Source of the DNA: Fidelibacterota bacterium
Lineage (GTDB): Bacteria; Fidelibacterota; Marinisomatia; SCGC-AAA003-L08; JACNLC01
DNA: 32,509 nucleotides
Assembly (NCBI GenBank): GCA_013204025.1
Contig: JABMOW010000042.1
Span: 1-32,509 of the forward strand
Direction: 5' to 3'
Shown here: in pieces, positions 1 through 8,800 of the stretch
Numbering within the stretch: the stretch's first letter is position 1
Layout: the number at the start of each line of letters is the position of its first letter
Made by a program: the position numbers and the translations under genes
The notes under the pieces: generated by a model
What the model was told of the DNA's origin: nothing
Seen by the model: the letters and a program-made list of their open reading frames with translations, nothing else
Databases searched by the model: none

Positions 1-78
1 ATCCAAAACAGTATTGATGTGTCGCTCAATATCTTTCCGGATCCCCTCCTGTTGTTTTTTCAAATCAACAAACTGCAT
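1..78 (-). CDS. DegT/DnrJ/EryC1/StrS family aminotransferase, N-terminal fragment
   Basis: Only the first 26 codons are present; the gene continues beyond position 1. The peptide begins MQFVDLKKQQEGIRKDIE and continues to TVLD. This matches the conserved opening of PLP-dependent sugar aminotransferases (M-x-F-x-D-L-K-x-Q-...-I-x-x-x-I-...-V-L-D) that make amino sugars for surface polysaccharides. The ATG at 76-78 is preceded by a good ribosome-binding site (GGAG, 5 nt spacing). The gene starts 30 nt after the stop of the sulfate-activation gene, so the two are probably co-transcribed. The catalytic lysine and the rest of the fold lie outside the window, so the substrate cannot be stated. The family call rests on a short but characteristic N-terminus. 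Confidence 0.7.
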   Translation of the reverse strand, partial: MQFVDLKKQQEGIRKDIERHINTVLD

Positions 79-108
79 TTAAACTCCAATAATTATATAT
101 TCTATCGA

Positions 109-1821
109 TTATCCTAAAAATCCTTCTTTTTCCAAGTACAGAAATACTTGTTGTACTGCTTGTTCCTGTGTAATGTCGGCAGTATCGACTCTTAGCTCTG
201 GTGAATCGGGAACTTCATACGGGTCGTCAATTCCGGTGAACCCCTTAATGATCCCTTTCCTGGCTTTTGCATATAATCCTTTTACATCACGTCTCTCACA
301 TTCCTCTAATGAGGTTGAAATATGGACTTCAATGTAAGCACCTACCTGCGAGATAAGTTCTCTATTAAAACGACGCGGTTCTTCATAAGGTGCGATCGGA
401 GCGCAGATAGCAACACCGGCATTTTTAGTAATTTCACTTGCCACATATCCTATACGCTTAATATTCAGATCACGATGTTCTCTTGAAAAACCTAATTCAC
501 TGGATAAATGCATTCGAACAACATCCCCATCCAAAAGTGTCACCGGGCGGTCACCGACCTCCATCAATTTGACCAATAAGCCGTTTGCAATTGTGGATTT
601 TCCTGATCCGGATAATCCGGTAAAAAATATGGTAAATCCTTGTTTAGATTTTGGAGGATAGGTTTTCCTCAGTTCCACCGTTACTTCAGGGTAGGTAAAC
701 CATTCGGGAATATCCAGACCCTGGGTCAATCGACGTCGTAACTCCGTACCAGAAATATTAAGCACACTTGCCTCTTTAGGTACTTCATCGACAGGCATAT
801 AACCAGCCATATCTTCAACATAAACCATCAATTTAAACGGAACCATTTTAATTCCGATTTTATCAGAATATTTCACAACCAGCTCTTGTGCATCATACGG
901 ACCGTAAAATGGATTTCCGTTACTATCATTTCCGGGACCGGCATGGTCTCGTCCCACGATCAAATGAGTGCATCCATAGTTTTTTCTGATAATAGCATGC
1001 CAAAGCGCTTCCCGTGGGCCACCCATTCGCATAGCAAGCGGGAGTAAGCTCATCATGGTCGTCCCTGATGGATACTTGGAAAGTATCTTTTGATAACATC
1101 TGACCCTGGTATAATGATCAACATCGCCCGGTTTTGTCATACCCACCACAGGATGGATTAATAGATTTCCGCTGATCTCTTTTGCGGCGCGAGTGGTCAG
1201 TTCCACATGAGCACGATGCATGGGGTTTCTCGTTTGAAAAGCAACGATTTTTGTCCAACCCATTTTTGAAAATTGCTCTCGTAACTCAGCAGGAGAATGA
1301 CGCAATAACTGATAGTCATAATGTTTGGGATATTCAATTCCGGTGATGTTTCCACCGATATACACCTCACCAGCCTGATGCATAAGATAGTTAACTGCCG
1401 GGTGTTTCTCATCTACCGTACCAAATACCTTTTGTGCCTCTTCAGATTTTTCTGGTGTCCAGATATCACTTACATCCAAGATGGCGAGGAGAACTCCTTC
1501 ATTATCCCGAAGTGCAATTTTCTCACCCTTATTGAGAGTTTCGGAGAATGATCTGGATACATCCAATGTGACTGGGATAGGCCAAATTTCACCAGACATG
1601 AGTGACATATCATCTAGCACGCTTTGATAATCACCTTTCTTCAGAAATCCAATTAAAGGTGAAAAGGTACCATTTACCACTAGTTCTAGATCACAGATTT
1701 GTCTTTCAGTTAAAGTAAGATTTTTATAATGAATGGCGTCTTTTCTAATTGCGGCAGCTTCCTGCCCTGAAGCCATTAAATTGATTAACTTCCCTCCATG
1801 TGGAGTGATAAGTTCAGTCAT
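109..1821 (-). CDS. sat-cysC: Bifunctional sulfate adenylyltransferase / adenylylsulfate kinase (PAPS synthase)
   Basis: A 570-aa fusion that would convert sulfate and ATP to APS and then phosphorylate APS to PAPS in the cytoplasm. The ATP sulfurylase part (about residues 1-390) has QTRNPMHRAH at 196-205, a GGPREALWHA segment at 267-276, GRDHAG at 290-295 and ISGTELRRRL at 356-365. The APS kinase part (about 395-570) has the P-loop GLSGSGKS at 402-409, DGD at 431-433 and a PIAPY segment near 475-479. Both halves look intact. The length fits the short bacterial fusion type. The ATG at 1819-1821 has AAGGA about 5 nt upstream. It is followed at 30 nt by a sugar aminotransferase, and no sulfite-forming reductase gene is adjacent. 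I therefore infer PAPS supply for glycan sulfation rather than assimilation, although the window shows only one neighbour on that side. Confidence 0.95.
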   Translation of the reverse strand: MTELITPHGGKLINLMASGQEAAAIRKDAIHYKNLTLTERQICDLELVVNGTFSPLIGFLKKGDYQSVLDDMSLMSGEIWPIPVTLDVSRSFSETLNKGEKIALRDNEGVLLAILDVSDIWTPEKSEEAQKVFGTVDEKHPAVNYLMHQAGEVYIGGNITGIEYPKHYDYQLLRHSPAELREQFSKMGWTKIVAFQTRNPMHRAHVELTTRAAKEISGNLLIHPVVGMTKPGDVDHYTRVRCYQKILSKYPSGTTMMSLLPLAMRMGGPREALWHAIIRKNYGCTHLIVGRDHAGPGNDSNGNPFYGPYDAQELVVKYSDKIGIKMVPFKLMVYVEDMAGYMPVDEVPKEASVLNISGTELRRRLTQGLDIPEWFTYPEVTVELRKTYPPKSKQGFTIFFTGLSGSGKSTIANGLLVKLMEVGDRPVTLLDGDVVRMHLSSELGFSREHRDLNIKRIGYVASEITKNAGVAICAPIAPYEEPRRFNRELISQVGAYIEVHISTSLEECERRDVKGLYAKARKGIIKGFTGIDDPYEVPDSPELRVDTADITQEQAVQQVFLYLEKEGFLG

Positions 1822-1856
1822 AATATCCTTATATTGTTAATATTTTTTAATCCAAA

Positions 1857-1881
1857 AAAGCTCTTTCTTAAAAAGAGCTTT
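1857..1881 (-). terminator. Rho-independent terminator after the zinc-ribbon membrane gene
   Basis: A perfect 10-bp inverted repeat (AAAGCTCTTT / AAAGAGCTTT) with a 5-nt loop, followed on the minus strand by a T run (TTTTTTGG). It lies 27 nt past the stop codon at 1908. It also sits only about 36 nt upstream of the ATP sulfurylase start, which leaves little room for a separate promoter there; read-through or a promoter inside the hairpin region is possible. Confidence 0.8.
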
Positions 1882-1907
1882 CCTAATTAGTTAGTTTCTG
1901 TTCGTCA

Positions 1908-2396
1908 TTATTTCGATCGGTACCCAATCGCGATCCCAGTATAATCGCATTTTTTACATGAATAATGCTTTACTTTGGCGAATAGTGCGATTTCGATCAA
2001 TTTTTGTAGAGGTGTACGATGAGTTCTCTTTAAGTCCCCATCACAAGTAGGACAAGTACTTAATGATGCATAACGCCTAAATATTCTAAACCTCGTTCTA
2101 ATAAATACCATGTACGCTGCAATGAGTATGAGTATGATTCCCACAATATCAGAGGTTTCAATACCACTGACAATCTTCAATATTGTGGTCATTACGTAGA
2201 AGAATAATGATTTAATTGCAGAAATGATTGCGATGATTAGTCGATAGACGTACGATTTGATTTTCATTTTCTCAACGAGGAGAAAAACGCCTAATGCGAA
2301 TATGGAGACGACAGTTAATTCAAAGCGGTACTCTCTAAAAAGTGAGTGTCCCGATGATTTTCTTTTCTTTTTTGTTCGAGTGCTGTTGTGATTCAT
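1908..2396 (-). CDS. Small membrane protein with C-terminal zinc ribbon, function unknown
   Basis: 162 aa. The N-terminus is very basic (KKKRK near 9-13). Three hydrophobic segments follow at about residues 26-43, 50-75 and 83-99, and then a soluble tail. The tail carries CPTC at 115-118 and CKKC at 147-150, which is a CxxC...CxxC zinc-ribbon pattern that would lie in the cytoplasm if the N-terminus is inside (positive-inside rule). I do not recognise the family. The ATG at 2394-2396 has no convincing ribosome-binding site. The gene stands between the suf operon, about 210 nt upstream, and its own terminator, so it is probably a single-gene unit. Nothing in the context points to a role. Confidence 0.7.
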   Translation of the reverse strand: MNHNSTRTKKKRKSSGHSLFREYRFELTVVSIFALGVFLLVEKMKIKSYVYRLIIAIISAIKSLFFYVMTTILKIVSGIETSDIVGIILILIAAYMVFIRTRFRIFRRYASLSTCPTCDGDLKRTHRTPLQKLIEIALFAKVKHYSCKKCDYTGIAIGYRSK

Positions 2397-2606
2397 ATTT
2401 TCGGTTTATCAACCTTTAAAGAATAATTTTATGTTATCATGTACCGTCAATGCTTTGTTCAAGAATTAACATGAATACATTCAAATACGAACTGTGAAAT
2501 TTATATCTGTAACGCGTAATATAAAAATCGATTTAAGGGTCAATATTGGATTGAGGAAGATGTATGTAGTTATATTTATGTTATATTATGAAATATTAAA
2601 TAATAA
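2397..2606. other. AT-rich intergenic region between sufS and the membrane gene
   Basis: This 210-nt stretch is the longest gap in this part of the window. I see no hairpin strong enough to end the suf transcript. On the minus strand a TTGACG box (2445-2450) and a TTGAAC box (2457-2462) could be -35 elements for the membrane gene, but no good -10 sits at the right distance. The short plus-strand reading frame here is AT-rich and has no coding character. Confidence 0.4.
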
Positions 2607-3842
2607 TTATCTAAAATACTCCATTGTCTTCTGGAGACCACTAATCAATTGTTCAATCTCATCAATTGTGTTGTACACATAAAAACTAACTCTTACTGAT
2701 GCGGATAAATCATATTTATCCATCACCGGTTGCGCACAATGGTGACCTGCTCTGACAGAGATTCCGAATGTGTCTAATAAATGAGCGATATCATGCGGGT
2801 GTATATCTTTATGGAAGAAACTGATCACTGAGGTTGAGTCAATCCCATTCTCATGACCCAAAACAGTCAATCCTTTGATTTCTCGTAACCGTGATACTGC
2901 GGTTGATGTCAACATTCTGACTTGGGAATCAATTGAATCAATATTCATGTTTTTCATAAAATCAATCGCCGCACCCAGTCCAATTACCTGTGCGATGTTG
3001 GGAGTGCCAGCTTCAAACTTATATGGGATATCGTTCCAGATGGCCTTTTCCATGGTAACGGAAAGAATCATATCACCTCCGCCAAGAAACGGATCCATTG
3101 TTTCGAGCATATCTGCTTTCCCATAGAGGATACCAACTCCGGTGGGACCCATCATTTTATGACCGGAAAACACATAAAAATCACAGTCTAAATTTTGAAC
3201 GTCTAGTTTTGAATGAGGAACAAACTGTGCTCCATCAATGAGCGTTTTTGCACCCACATCTCTGGCATATCCAATAATTTCCTTTACCGAATTGATTGTT
3301 CCTAAAACATTTGACTGGTGACTGATGGCAACTAATTTTGTGTTTTTTGTGAAATATCTTTCCGGTGAGGACATATCCAGCGATCCCGATTTGTTCAAGG
3401 GAATATATTTTAGCGTTGCTCCGGTATGTTGTGCAGCCAGCTGCCATGGGACTAGATTGCTGTGATGTTCCATTTCCGTCACGAGTATTTCATCCCCGGT
3501 CTTCAAAAACTTTCGCGCCCAGCTATAAGCGACCAGATTGATGGATTCAGTCGTACTTTTAGTAAAAACGATGTTCCGTCTGTCTGCAGTCCCGATAAAC
3601 TCTGCTACTTTATCTCGGACAGATTCATATGCTTCTGTTGCCTGTTCTGCGATTTTATAGATCCCCCGGTGGACATTCGCGTTATATCGGCAATAAAATT
3701 GATTGACAGCTTCAAGCACCTGTGTTGGTTTTTGAGTAGTGGACGCATTGTCCAGAAATACTAGGGGAGGTAAGTCTGGCTGATTAAAAATGGGGAAATT
3801 CGACCGAATGTTGTACAGATCAAACATGTTATTCATACCCAT
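2607..3842 (-). CDS. sufS: Cysteine desulfurase SufS
   Basis: A PLP enzyme of 411 aa that takes sulfur from cysteine as a persulfide and passes it to SufU for Fe-S cluster assembly. Visible landmarks are FLDNASTTQKP near 29-39, EMEHHSNLVPWQ at 123-134, the SGHK motif with the PLP-binding lysine at residue 229, and RAGHHCAQP with the catalytic cysteine at residue 369. The length is normal for group II (SufS/CsdA-type) desulfurases. Three in-frame ATGs (residues 1, 3 and 6) are possible starts and none has a clear ribosome-binding site, so the exact start is uncertain by a few residues. It is the last gene of the operon and begins 3 nt after the stop of the sufT-like gene. Confidence 0.95.
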   Translation of the reverse strand: MGMNNMFDLYNIRSNFPIFNQPDLPPLVFLDNASTTQKPTQVLEAVNQFYCRYNANVHRGIYKIAEQATEAYESVRDKVAEFIGTADRRNIVFTKSTTESINLVAYSWARKFLKTGDEILVTEMEHHSNLVPWQLAAQHTGATLKYIPLNKSGSLDMSSPERYFTKNTKLVAISHQSNVLGTINSVKEIIGYARDVGAKTLIDGAQFVPHSKLDVQNLDCDFYVFSGHKMMGPTGVGILYGKADMLETMDPFLGGGDMILSVTMEKAIWNDIPYKFEAGTPNIAQVIGLGAAIDFMKNMNIDSIDSQVRMLTSTAVSRLREIKGLTVLGHENGIDSTSVISFFHKDIHPHDIAHLLDTFGISVRAGHHCAQPVMDKYDLSASVRVSFYVYNTIDEIEQLISGLQKTMEYFR

Positions 3843-3845
3843 AAA

Positions 3846-4391
3846 TCAAAGCATACCCAATTGAAGTTTGGCTTCATCGGTCATCATATCTTTGTTCCAC
3901 ATGGGATCCCAGACCAGTTTGACCATCACGTTCTCTACGCCGGACACAGTTTGAACTTTTGTTTCTACATCACGTGCGATAAACGGACCCATTCCACACC
4001 CAGGTGCAGTCAAAGTCATACTGATGATCACATTCCGTTTGCCTTCAACAGGTTCATCAATTTCCAGATCATACACAAGTCCTAAGTCAACGATATTAAT
4101 AGGTATCTCTGGATCATAACATGTTTTGAGCTGATCCCAGATGATAGACTCGTCAAAATCTTGTAGAGGTAGATTATTCTGCTTAGCGAGAATTTCAGTT
4201 TCTATCCCAATGGCATCAGCATCTTCCCCGGATATTCGTACAAGGCTACCGTTTACTGATAATGTATAATCGCCCCCCAGCGCTTGTGTAATTCTTACTC
4301 TGGCACCCTTTAGCAGCGTCACCTGCTCACCTGCCGGTATCAGGACTGCCTTACAATCTCTACTCAGTGTTATGATATCATCGTTGAACAT
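3846..4391 (-). CDS. sufT: SufT-like Fe-S assembly protein (DUF59/MIP18 domain)
   Basis: 181 aa. The N-terminal 75 residues form the extra domain seen in SufT-type proteins. A DUF59 domain follows (about 83-170), with YDPEIPINIVDLGLVYDL near 92-109 and the TLTAPGCGMG segment with a conserved cysteine at residue 132. SufT/MIP18-type proteins help Fe-S cluster maturation, and some DUF59 members are cluster carriers. Placement between sufU and sufS agrees with that role. The stop at 3846 leaves a 3-nt gap to sufS, and the start at 4391 is 6 nt after sufU, so translation is likely coupled. The family is clear; the exact molecular step is not settled by sequence. Confidence 0.9.
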   Translation of the reverse strand: MFNDDIITLSRDCKAVLIPAGEQVTLLKGARVRITQALGGDYTLSVNGSLVRISGEDADAIGIETEILAKQNNLPLQDFDESIIWDQLKTCYDPEIPINIVDLGLVYDLEIDEPVEGKRNVIISMTLTAPGCGMGPFIARDVETKVQTVSGVENVMVKLVWDPMWNKDMMTDEAKLQLGML

Positions 4392-4397
4392 AATTTT

Positions 4398-4841
4398 TTA
4401 TTCTGTCGTTGTTGTTGTGTCGTTTTGGTCTAAAATATTTTTCAAAGTGTGCCATGCAAGAAGCGCACATTTTACCCGTGACGGATATTTATGTACACCG
4501 GTCAACACTTCAAGTTTTCCGATATCATCAGAAGTGATTTCACCCGATGTGATCATATTTCTAAAATTCTTAAACAATTTCTCTGCATCGGCAATGGATT
4601 TTCCTTTTAACTCTTCTGTCATGATGGATGCAGAAGCCTTCGAAATGGCACAACCAGAGCCCATAAAACTGATATCCGATATGTAATCTCCATCAATTTT
4701 GATAAATAGTTGAAGTTTATCGCCACACAGTGGATTATGTCCATCTGCCTTTACAGTAAAATCTTCCATAAATCGGAAATTTCTGGGGTTTTTGTTATGA
4801 TCCAGAATCACCTGTTGGTACAATTCTCTTAAATTATCCAT
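4398..4841 (-). CDS. sufU: SufU, zinc-dependent sulfur acceptor / scaffold-like protein
   Basis: 147 aa of the IscU/SufU fold. It has the three conserved cysteines C39 (NPLCGD, with D41), C64 (GSGCAIS) and C125 (RVKCALLAW). An extra stretch between C64 and C125 (about 98-116) is the insert that separates SufU from IscU. In SufU systems the protein binds zinc and accepts persulfide sulfur from SufS, replacing SufE; no sufE is seen here. The C-terminus ends in a short threonine run. The gene starts 3 nt after sufD ends. It is intact and in the expected operon. Confidence 0.93.
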   Translation of the reverse strand: MDNLRELYQQVILDHNKNPRNFRFMEDFTVKADGHNPLCGDKLQLFIKIDGDYISDISFMGSGCAISKASASIMTEELKGKSIADAEKLFKNFRNMITSGEITSDDIGKLEVLTGVHKYPSRVKCALLAWHTLKNILDQNDTTTTTE

Positions 4842-4844
4842 GGT

Positions 4845-6143
4845 TTATGATCCCGTTCTCTTGATGTCAATCAGGTACTTTTCGATTGCCTGTTGTAAAA
4901 TATTCTTTACAGATTCATTCGAGATCGAATCTAATATTTCCAATGCAAATCCCTGGATGAGCATGAATTTTGCCATTTCTTCGCTAATTCCACGAGACTG
5001 AAGATAAAATACAGCGTCCATATCCAATTCCCCGGTGGTCGATCCGTGTGAGCACTTCACATTATCTGCATTTATTTGTAATCGTGGATTGCTGTTCGTA
5101 GTAGCGTCTTTTGAGAGTAATAATGTCTGATTTTTTTGATTCGCTGAAGTAAGCTGTGCATTAGGAAATACAGTCACCAGACCATCAAATACTCCATGTG
5201 ATGTATCGGTAAGTACTCCTTTAAATATTTCATTGCTGGTGCAATTAGGAGCTATGTGATTAATAAGTGAATGATTATCAATCAGCCCATTATTTTTCCC
5301 CAAAATCAAACCCCGTATATCACATTCCGCACCTTGACCGGATAAATTAACCGTCAGATCATTCCGAATTGTTTTTCCGCCAGTTGAGAAATATTGTGCA
5401 TGAACGCGAGCATTATCCTCCAAAGAAATCCCGGTATTGGTGATTTGATGGTCATTCTCACCACCAAATTGGATAACATGATAATCGAGTTGGCTATTAT
5501 CGCTTAACTTGATTTCTGTCACAAAATTTGAAAAAGAAGATTCGCCCACGCCCTCATTGGAAAGAACAATCGTGCATTTAGAGTTTTTCCCTAAAATAAT
5601 TAAAAATCGGAAATTTAAATTTGTTGGATGATTTGCAATTTCATTTTCGAGGTGGAAATGTACAGGTTTGTCCAATCGAATATTATCCGGTACAATAAAT
5701 ATAAGTCCATCCTGGAATAAAGCCGTATTCAGTGCTGTGAAAGCATCCTGATGCGCCGGGACGATGGTAGAGAATAACGCTTTAACTGTGCTGTTATTTT
5801 CAGATGATACTAATCGTTCAATTGTACAACCGGAAGTTAGGGAAAACTCTGAAAATTGATCCGGATTATTATACTCTCCACTGTGAATATTTATCTGATA
5901 GGCGTCTGATAGTAATAGGTTTTTATTTGAAGAATTTGACGGTGGGTGGAAACCATAATCGTACTCTTGATTGATAATCGGTTGGATATTCGTAAACCGC
6001 CATGCTTCATCTTTATTGGTTGGAAATCCATTGTCAAGTAGGAACTCTCTCGCCTGTTGACGGGAAGCGTTGAATGACGTCATCGTTGGATGATCCTTTG
6101 GAATCCCTTTCACATACGAAATAGGTTTCTGAATATTCTGCAA
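4845..6143 (-). CDS. sufD: SufD, component of the SufBCD Fe-S scaffold complex
   Basis: 432 aa of the SufB/SufD beta-helix family. The C-terminal half has CSHGSTTGELDMDAVFYLQS and RGISEEMAKFMLIQGF, the segments shared with SufB. The N-terminal helical part has the KDEAWRFTN motif near 43-51, typical of SufD. SufD pairs with SufB and the SufC ATPase in the cytoplasm. The start is uncertain. The longest reading uses TTG at 6141-6143, 1 nt after the sufC stop, with GAAGG upstream. An ATG at 6081-6083 (residue 21), with AAGGA about 10 nt upstream, is a fair alternative that would keep the conserved domain. Confidence 0.92.
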   Translation of the reverse strand: MQNIQKPISYVKGIPKDHPTMTSFNASRQQAREFLLDNGFPTNKDEAWRFTNIQPIINQEYDYGFHPPSNSSNKNLLLSDAYQINIHSGEYNNPDQFSEFSLTSGCTIERLVSSENNSTVKALFSTIVPAHQDAFTALNTALFQDGLIFIVPDNIRLDKPVHFHLENEIANHPTNLNFRFLIILGKNSKCTIVLSNEGVGESSFSNFVTEIKLSDNSQLDYHVIQFGGENDHQITNTGISLEDNARVHAQYFSTGGKTIRNDLTVNLSGQGAECDIRGLILGKNNGLIDNHSLINHIAPNCTSNEIFKGVLTDTSHGVFDGLVTVFPNAQLTSANQKNQTLLLSKDATTNSNPRLQINADNVKCSHGSTTGELDMDAVFYLQSRGISEEMAKFMLIQGFALEILDSISNESVKNILQQAIEKYLIDIKRTGS

Positions 6144-6144
6144 A

Positions 6145-6909
6145 TCAAGCCTTCGGTAATTGCGATGATTGGTCTTTCACCCAAGAATACCCTCGTTCTT
6201 CCAAATCCAGAGCAAGACTTTTATCTCCAGATTTGACAATTTTTCCGTCGAGTAAAATATGGATAAAATCTGGTTCGAGATAATCCAGCATTCGCTGATA
6301 GTGAGTGATTAAAATGAAGGAACGATCAGAATTTCGGAAATTATTGATTCCTTCTGCTACCGTTCGTAATGCATCGATATCAAGACCGGAATCTGTTTCA
6401 TCTAAAATACTGAGCGTGGGTTGAAGAACAATCATTTGGAGGATTTCATTCCGTTTCTTTTCTCCGCCCGAAAATCCTTCATTTACCGGACGTTTAATAA
6501 AGCTATCGTCCAGATTTACTTCCTTCAGTTTTTCGCGGATCACCTTTAGGAAATCCATTGCATCTAATTCAGAATCACCTCGATATTTCCGGATAGCGTT
6601 CATTGCTGCTTTGAGAAAGTACATATTATTCACGCCAGGAATCGCTATTGGGTATTGAAACGACAGGAATAATCCTTCGCAAGCTCTCACTTCAGGCGAC
6701 ATTGCCAACAGATCTTTTCCCAAATATTGCACACTACCCTCGGTAATTTCATAGCCCGGCTTACCGGAAAGTACGTTTGCAAAAGTACTTTTTCCTGCAC
6801 CATTGGGACCCATAATTACATGGAGTTCGCCAGGTTTCACAGTTAGATTAATGCCATTGAGAATGGATTTTCCGTCTATTTTTGCATGTAGATTGTTAAT
6901 TATAATCAT
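6145..6909 (-). CDS. sufC: SufC, ABC-type ATPase of the SufBCD complex
   Basis: 254 aa counted from the ATG at 6907-6909 (MIIINNLHAKIDGK), which matches where SufC proteins normally begin. Landmarks are Walker A GPNGAGKS at 34-41, the Q-loop in FQYPIAIPGV, the signature SGGEKKR at 147-153, Walker B LSILDETDSGLD at 166-177 and the H-loop in ILITHYQRML. SufC powers rearrangement of the SufB-SufD pair during cluster assembly. The frame is open upstream to a TTG at 6990 inside sufB, but those 27 extra residues do not resemble the family. With the chosen start there is a 61-nt gap to sufB and no strong ribosome-binding site, which is the one oddity. Confidence 0.92.
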   Translation of the reverse strand: MIIINNLHAKIDGKSILNGINLTVKPGELHVIMGPNGAGKSTFANVLSGKPGYEITEGSVQYLGKDLLAMSPEVRACEGLFLSFQYPIAIPGVNNMYFLKAAMNAIRKYRGDSELDAMDFLKVIREKLKEVNLDDSFIKRPVNEGFSGGEKKRNEILQMIVLQPTLSILDETDSGLDIDALRTVAEGINNFRNSDRSFILITHYQRMLDYLEPDFIHILLDGKIVKSGDKSLALDLEERGYSWVKDQSSQLPKA

Positions 6910-6970
6910 AGGTTCTTGGTTTTGTTTTCTAATTGATTGTTTGCACATTAATGAGGTTGATGATGGATAA

Positions 6971-8416
6971 TCATCCCACACTTCCCTCAAGGCTCACTTC
7001 CATTAATTTTTGGGCTTCTACAGCAAATTCCATCGGAAGTTCGTTGAATACATCCTTACAGAATCCGTTGACGATCATGGATACGGCATTCTCGGCGGAG
7101 ATTCCACGCTGATTGCAATAAAATAACTGGTCTTCGCCAATGCTGGATGTGGTAGCCTCGTGCTCCACCTGTGCTGATGGATTTCTTACATCAATGTATG
7201 GAAATGTATGAGCGCCACATTTGTCTCCGATGAGTATTGAATCACATTGTGAGTAATTCCGGGCGTGAGCTGCGTTTTTCATCACTTTTACAGCACCGCG
7301 GTAGGTCTGTTGTCCCTTCCCGGCGGATATCCCTTTTGAGATGATGGTACTTCTGGTGTCGTTCCCAATATGGATCATTTTTGTACCGGTGTCTGCCTGT
7401 TGATAATTATTGGTAAGGGCTACTGAATAAAATTCACCAATGGAATGATCTCCCTGTAAAAGGACACTGGGGTATTTCCATGTGATGGCTGATCCGGTTT
7501 CCACCTGAGTCCATGAAATTTTTGAATTTCTGCCCCGGCATGCTCCTCGTTTAGTGACAAAATTGTAAATCCCCCCTTTACCTTCTTTGTCACCGGGATA
7601 CCAGTTCTGAACAGTGGAATACTTAATCTCTGCATCATCCAAGGCAACCAATTCTACCACTGCTGCATGAAGCTGATTTTCATCTCTCATGGGCGCTGTG
7701 CATCCCTCAAGATAGCTCACATACGACCCTTCATCTGCAACAATGAGTGTTCTTTCAAACTGGCCCGTATTGGAAGCGTTTATCCGGAAGTAGGTTGACA
7801 ATTCCATTGGACTTCTTACCCCCTTCGGGATATAGCAGAAAGATCCGTCGCTGAAAACAGCAGAATTAAGGGCTGCGAAGTAATTATCGGTTATCGGTAC
7901 CACCGAACCCAGATATTTCTTTATCAATTCGGGATGGACTTTTACCGCTTCAGAGAAAGAACAGAAAATAATGCCAGCTTTAGCCAGTTCGTCCTTAAAT
8001 GTGGTGGCAACGGATACACTATCAAAAATAGCATCTACTGCCACACCAGATAAGAGTTTCTGCTCTTCGAGCGGAATACCCAATTTATTGTAGGTGTCCA
8101 ATAATTCGGGATCAACTTCATCGAGGCTTTCCAACTCTTTTTTCTTTTTGGGAGCTGAGTAATAACTGATGGACTGATAATCGATGGGCGAGTACATCAC
8201 CTTTGCCCAATCAGGCTCGGTCAAGGATTTCCAATGGCGGTACGCTTTTAACCGCCACAGGAGCAACCAATCTGGTTCCTGTTTAATTTGGGACAAACGC
8301 CGGACAACATCTTCGTCCAGACCAGGCGGAAAAGTATCCTGCTCGATGTCTGTTACAAAACCGAATTTGTATTCCTGCTGGGTGATCCGTTCGATGATTT
8401 TAAGATTGTCAGTCAT
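6971..8416 (-). CDS. sufB: SufB, Fe-S cluster scaffold protein
   Basis: 481 aa, the usual size for SufB. It contains the family's strongly conserved stretches: [19 protein letters not shown] near 195-213, YLEGCTAP with C239, NFVTKRG near 285-291, and [17 protein letters not shown] near 391-407, whose C400 aligns with the cluster-assembly cysteine of Suf[16 protein letters not shown] block (about 361-374) also fits. De novo Fe-S clusters are built on the SufBCD complex from sulfur delivered by SufS and SufU. The ATG at 8414-8416 lies 12 nt after the A-type carrier gene and has only a weak ribosome-binding site, so coupling to the gene upstream is likely. Confidence 0.96.
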   Translation of the reverse strand: MTDNLKIIERITQQEYKFGFVTDIEQDTFPPGLDEDVVRRLSQIKQEPDWLLLWRLKAYRHWKSLTEPDWAKVMYSPIDYQSISYYSAPKKKKELESLDEVDPELLDTYNKLGIPLEEQKLLSGVAVDAIFDSVSVATTFKDELAKAGIIFCSFSEAVKVHPELIKKYLGSVVPITDNYFAALNSAVFSDGSFCYIPKGVRSPMELSTYFRINASNTGQFERTLIVADEGSYVSYLEGCTAPMRDENQLHAAVVELVALDDAEIKYSTVQNWYPGDKEGKGGIYNFVTKRGACRGRNSKISWTQVETGSAITWKYPSVLLQGDHSIGEFYSVALTNNYQQADTGTKMIHIGNDTRSTIISKGISAGKGQQTYRGAVKVMKNAAHARNYSQCDSILIGDKCGAHTFPYIDVRNPSAQVEHEATTSSIGEDQLFYCNQRGISAENAVSMIVNGFCKDVFNELPMEFAVEAQKLMEVSLEGSVG

Positions 8417-8428
8417 GATCGATAGGCT

Positions 8429-8800
8429 TTATACGGAAAAACTGCTCCCGCATCCACATGATTTACTGGCGTTGGGATTAATCAATCGAAGTCCCGCAGA
8501 ATTCTCATCGCCTGAATAATCCAGGACTAGTCCTTTTAGAAAGGGATAACTCTTGGGGTCACAAATAATGGATAATCCCTGGCTGGAAAAAATCATGTCA
8601 GATTCCTCAGCTTCATTGGTATATTCCATCTGATATGAATAATCATTGCAATTGCAATCCCCCTGAACGACTCTCATCCGCACGCCGAATCCATTAAGAT
8701 TTTTTTCGGTGAATTCTTCACTGAAATAATTTGCTGCGGTTTCAGTCATTGAGATTTGTTCGTGTGCAGAAATGGTCGTGGTGATATTATTTTCTAGCAT
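8429..8800 (-). CDS. A-type Fe-S carrier (HesB/IscA/SufA family) with unusual cysteines
   Basis: 123 aa of the HesB/IscA fold, a carrier that binds and hands on Fe-S clusters. The C-terminal CGCGSSFSV (C115 and C117) is canonical. The first ligand region is not: instead of GGCSGxxY it reads GDCNCNDYSYQM, with cysteines at 49 and 51, an apparent two-residue insertion and no SG. A further cysteine, C80, sits in IICDPKSYPFL where an ordinary hydrophobic residue is usual. The start ATG (8798-8800) overlaps the end of the regulator gene by 7 nt, so translation is coupled. Because of the altered first motif I do not choose between sufA, erpA and iscA. Confidence 0.88.
   Translation of the reverse strand: MLENNITTTISAHEQISMTETAANYFSEEFTEKNLNGFGVRMRVVQGDCNCNDYSYQMEYTNEAEESDMIFSSQGLSIICDPKSYPFLKGLVLDYSGDENSAGLRLINPNASKSCGCGSSFSV

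Noticed and set aside
6910-6990. Longer sufC starting at TTG inside sufB
   Set aside because: The 27 additional residues do not resemble SufC N-termini, and the ATG at 6907-6909 gives the normal length.
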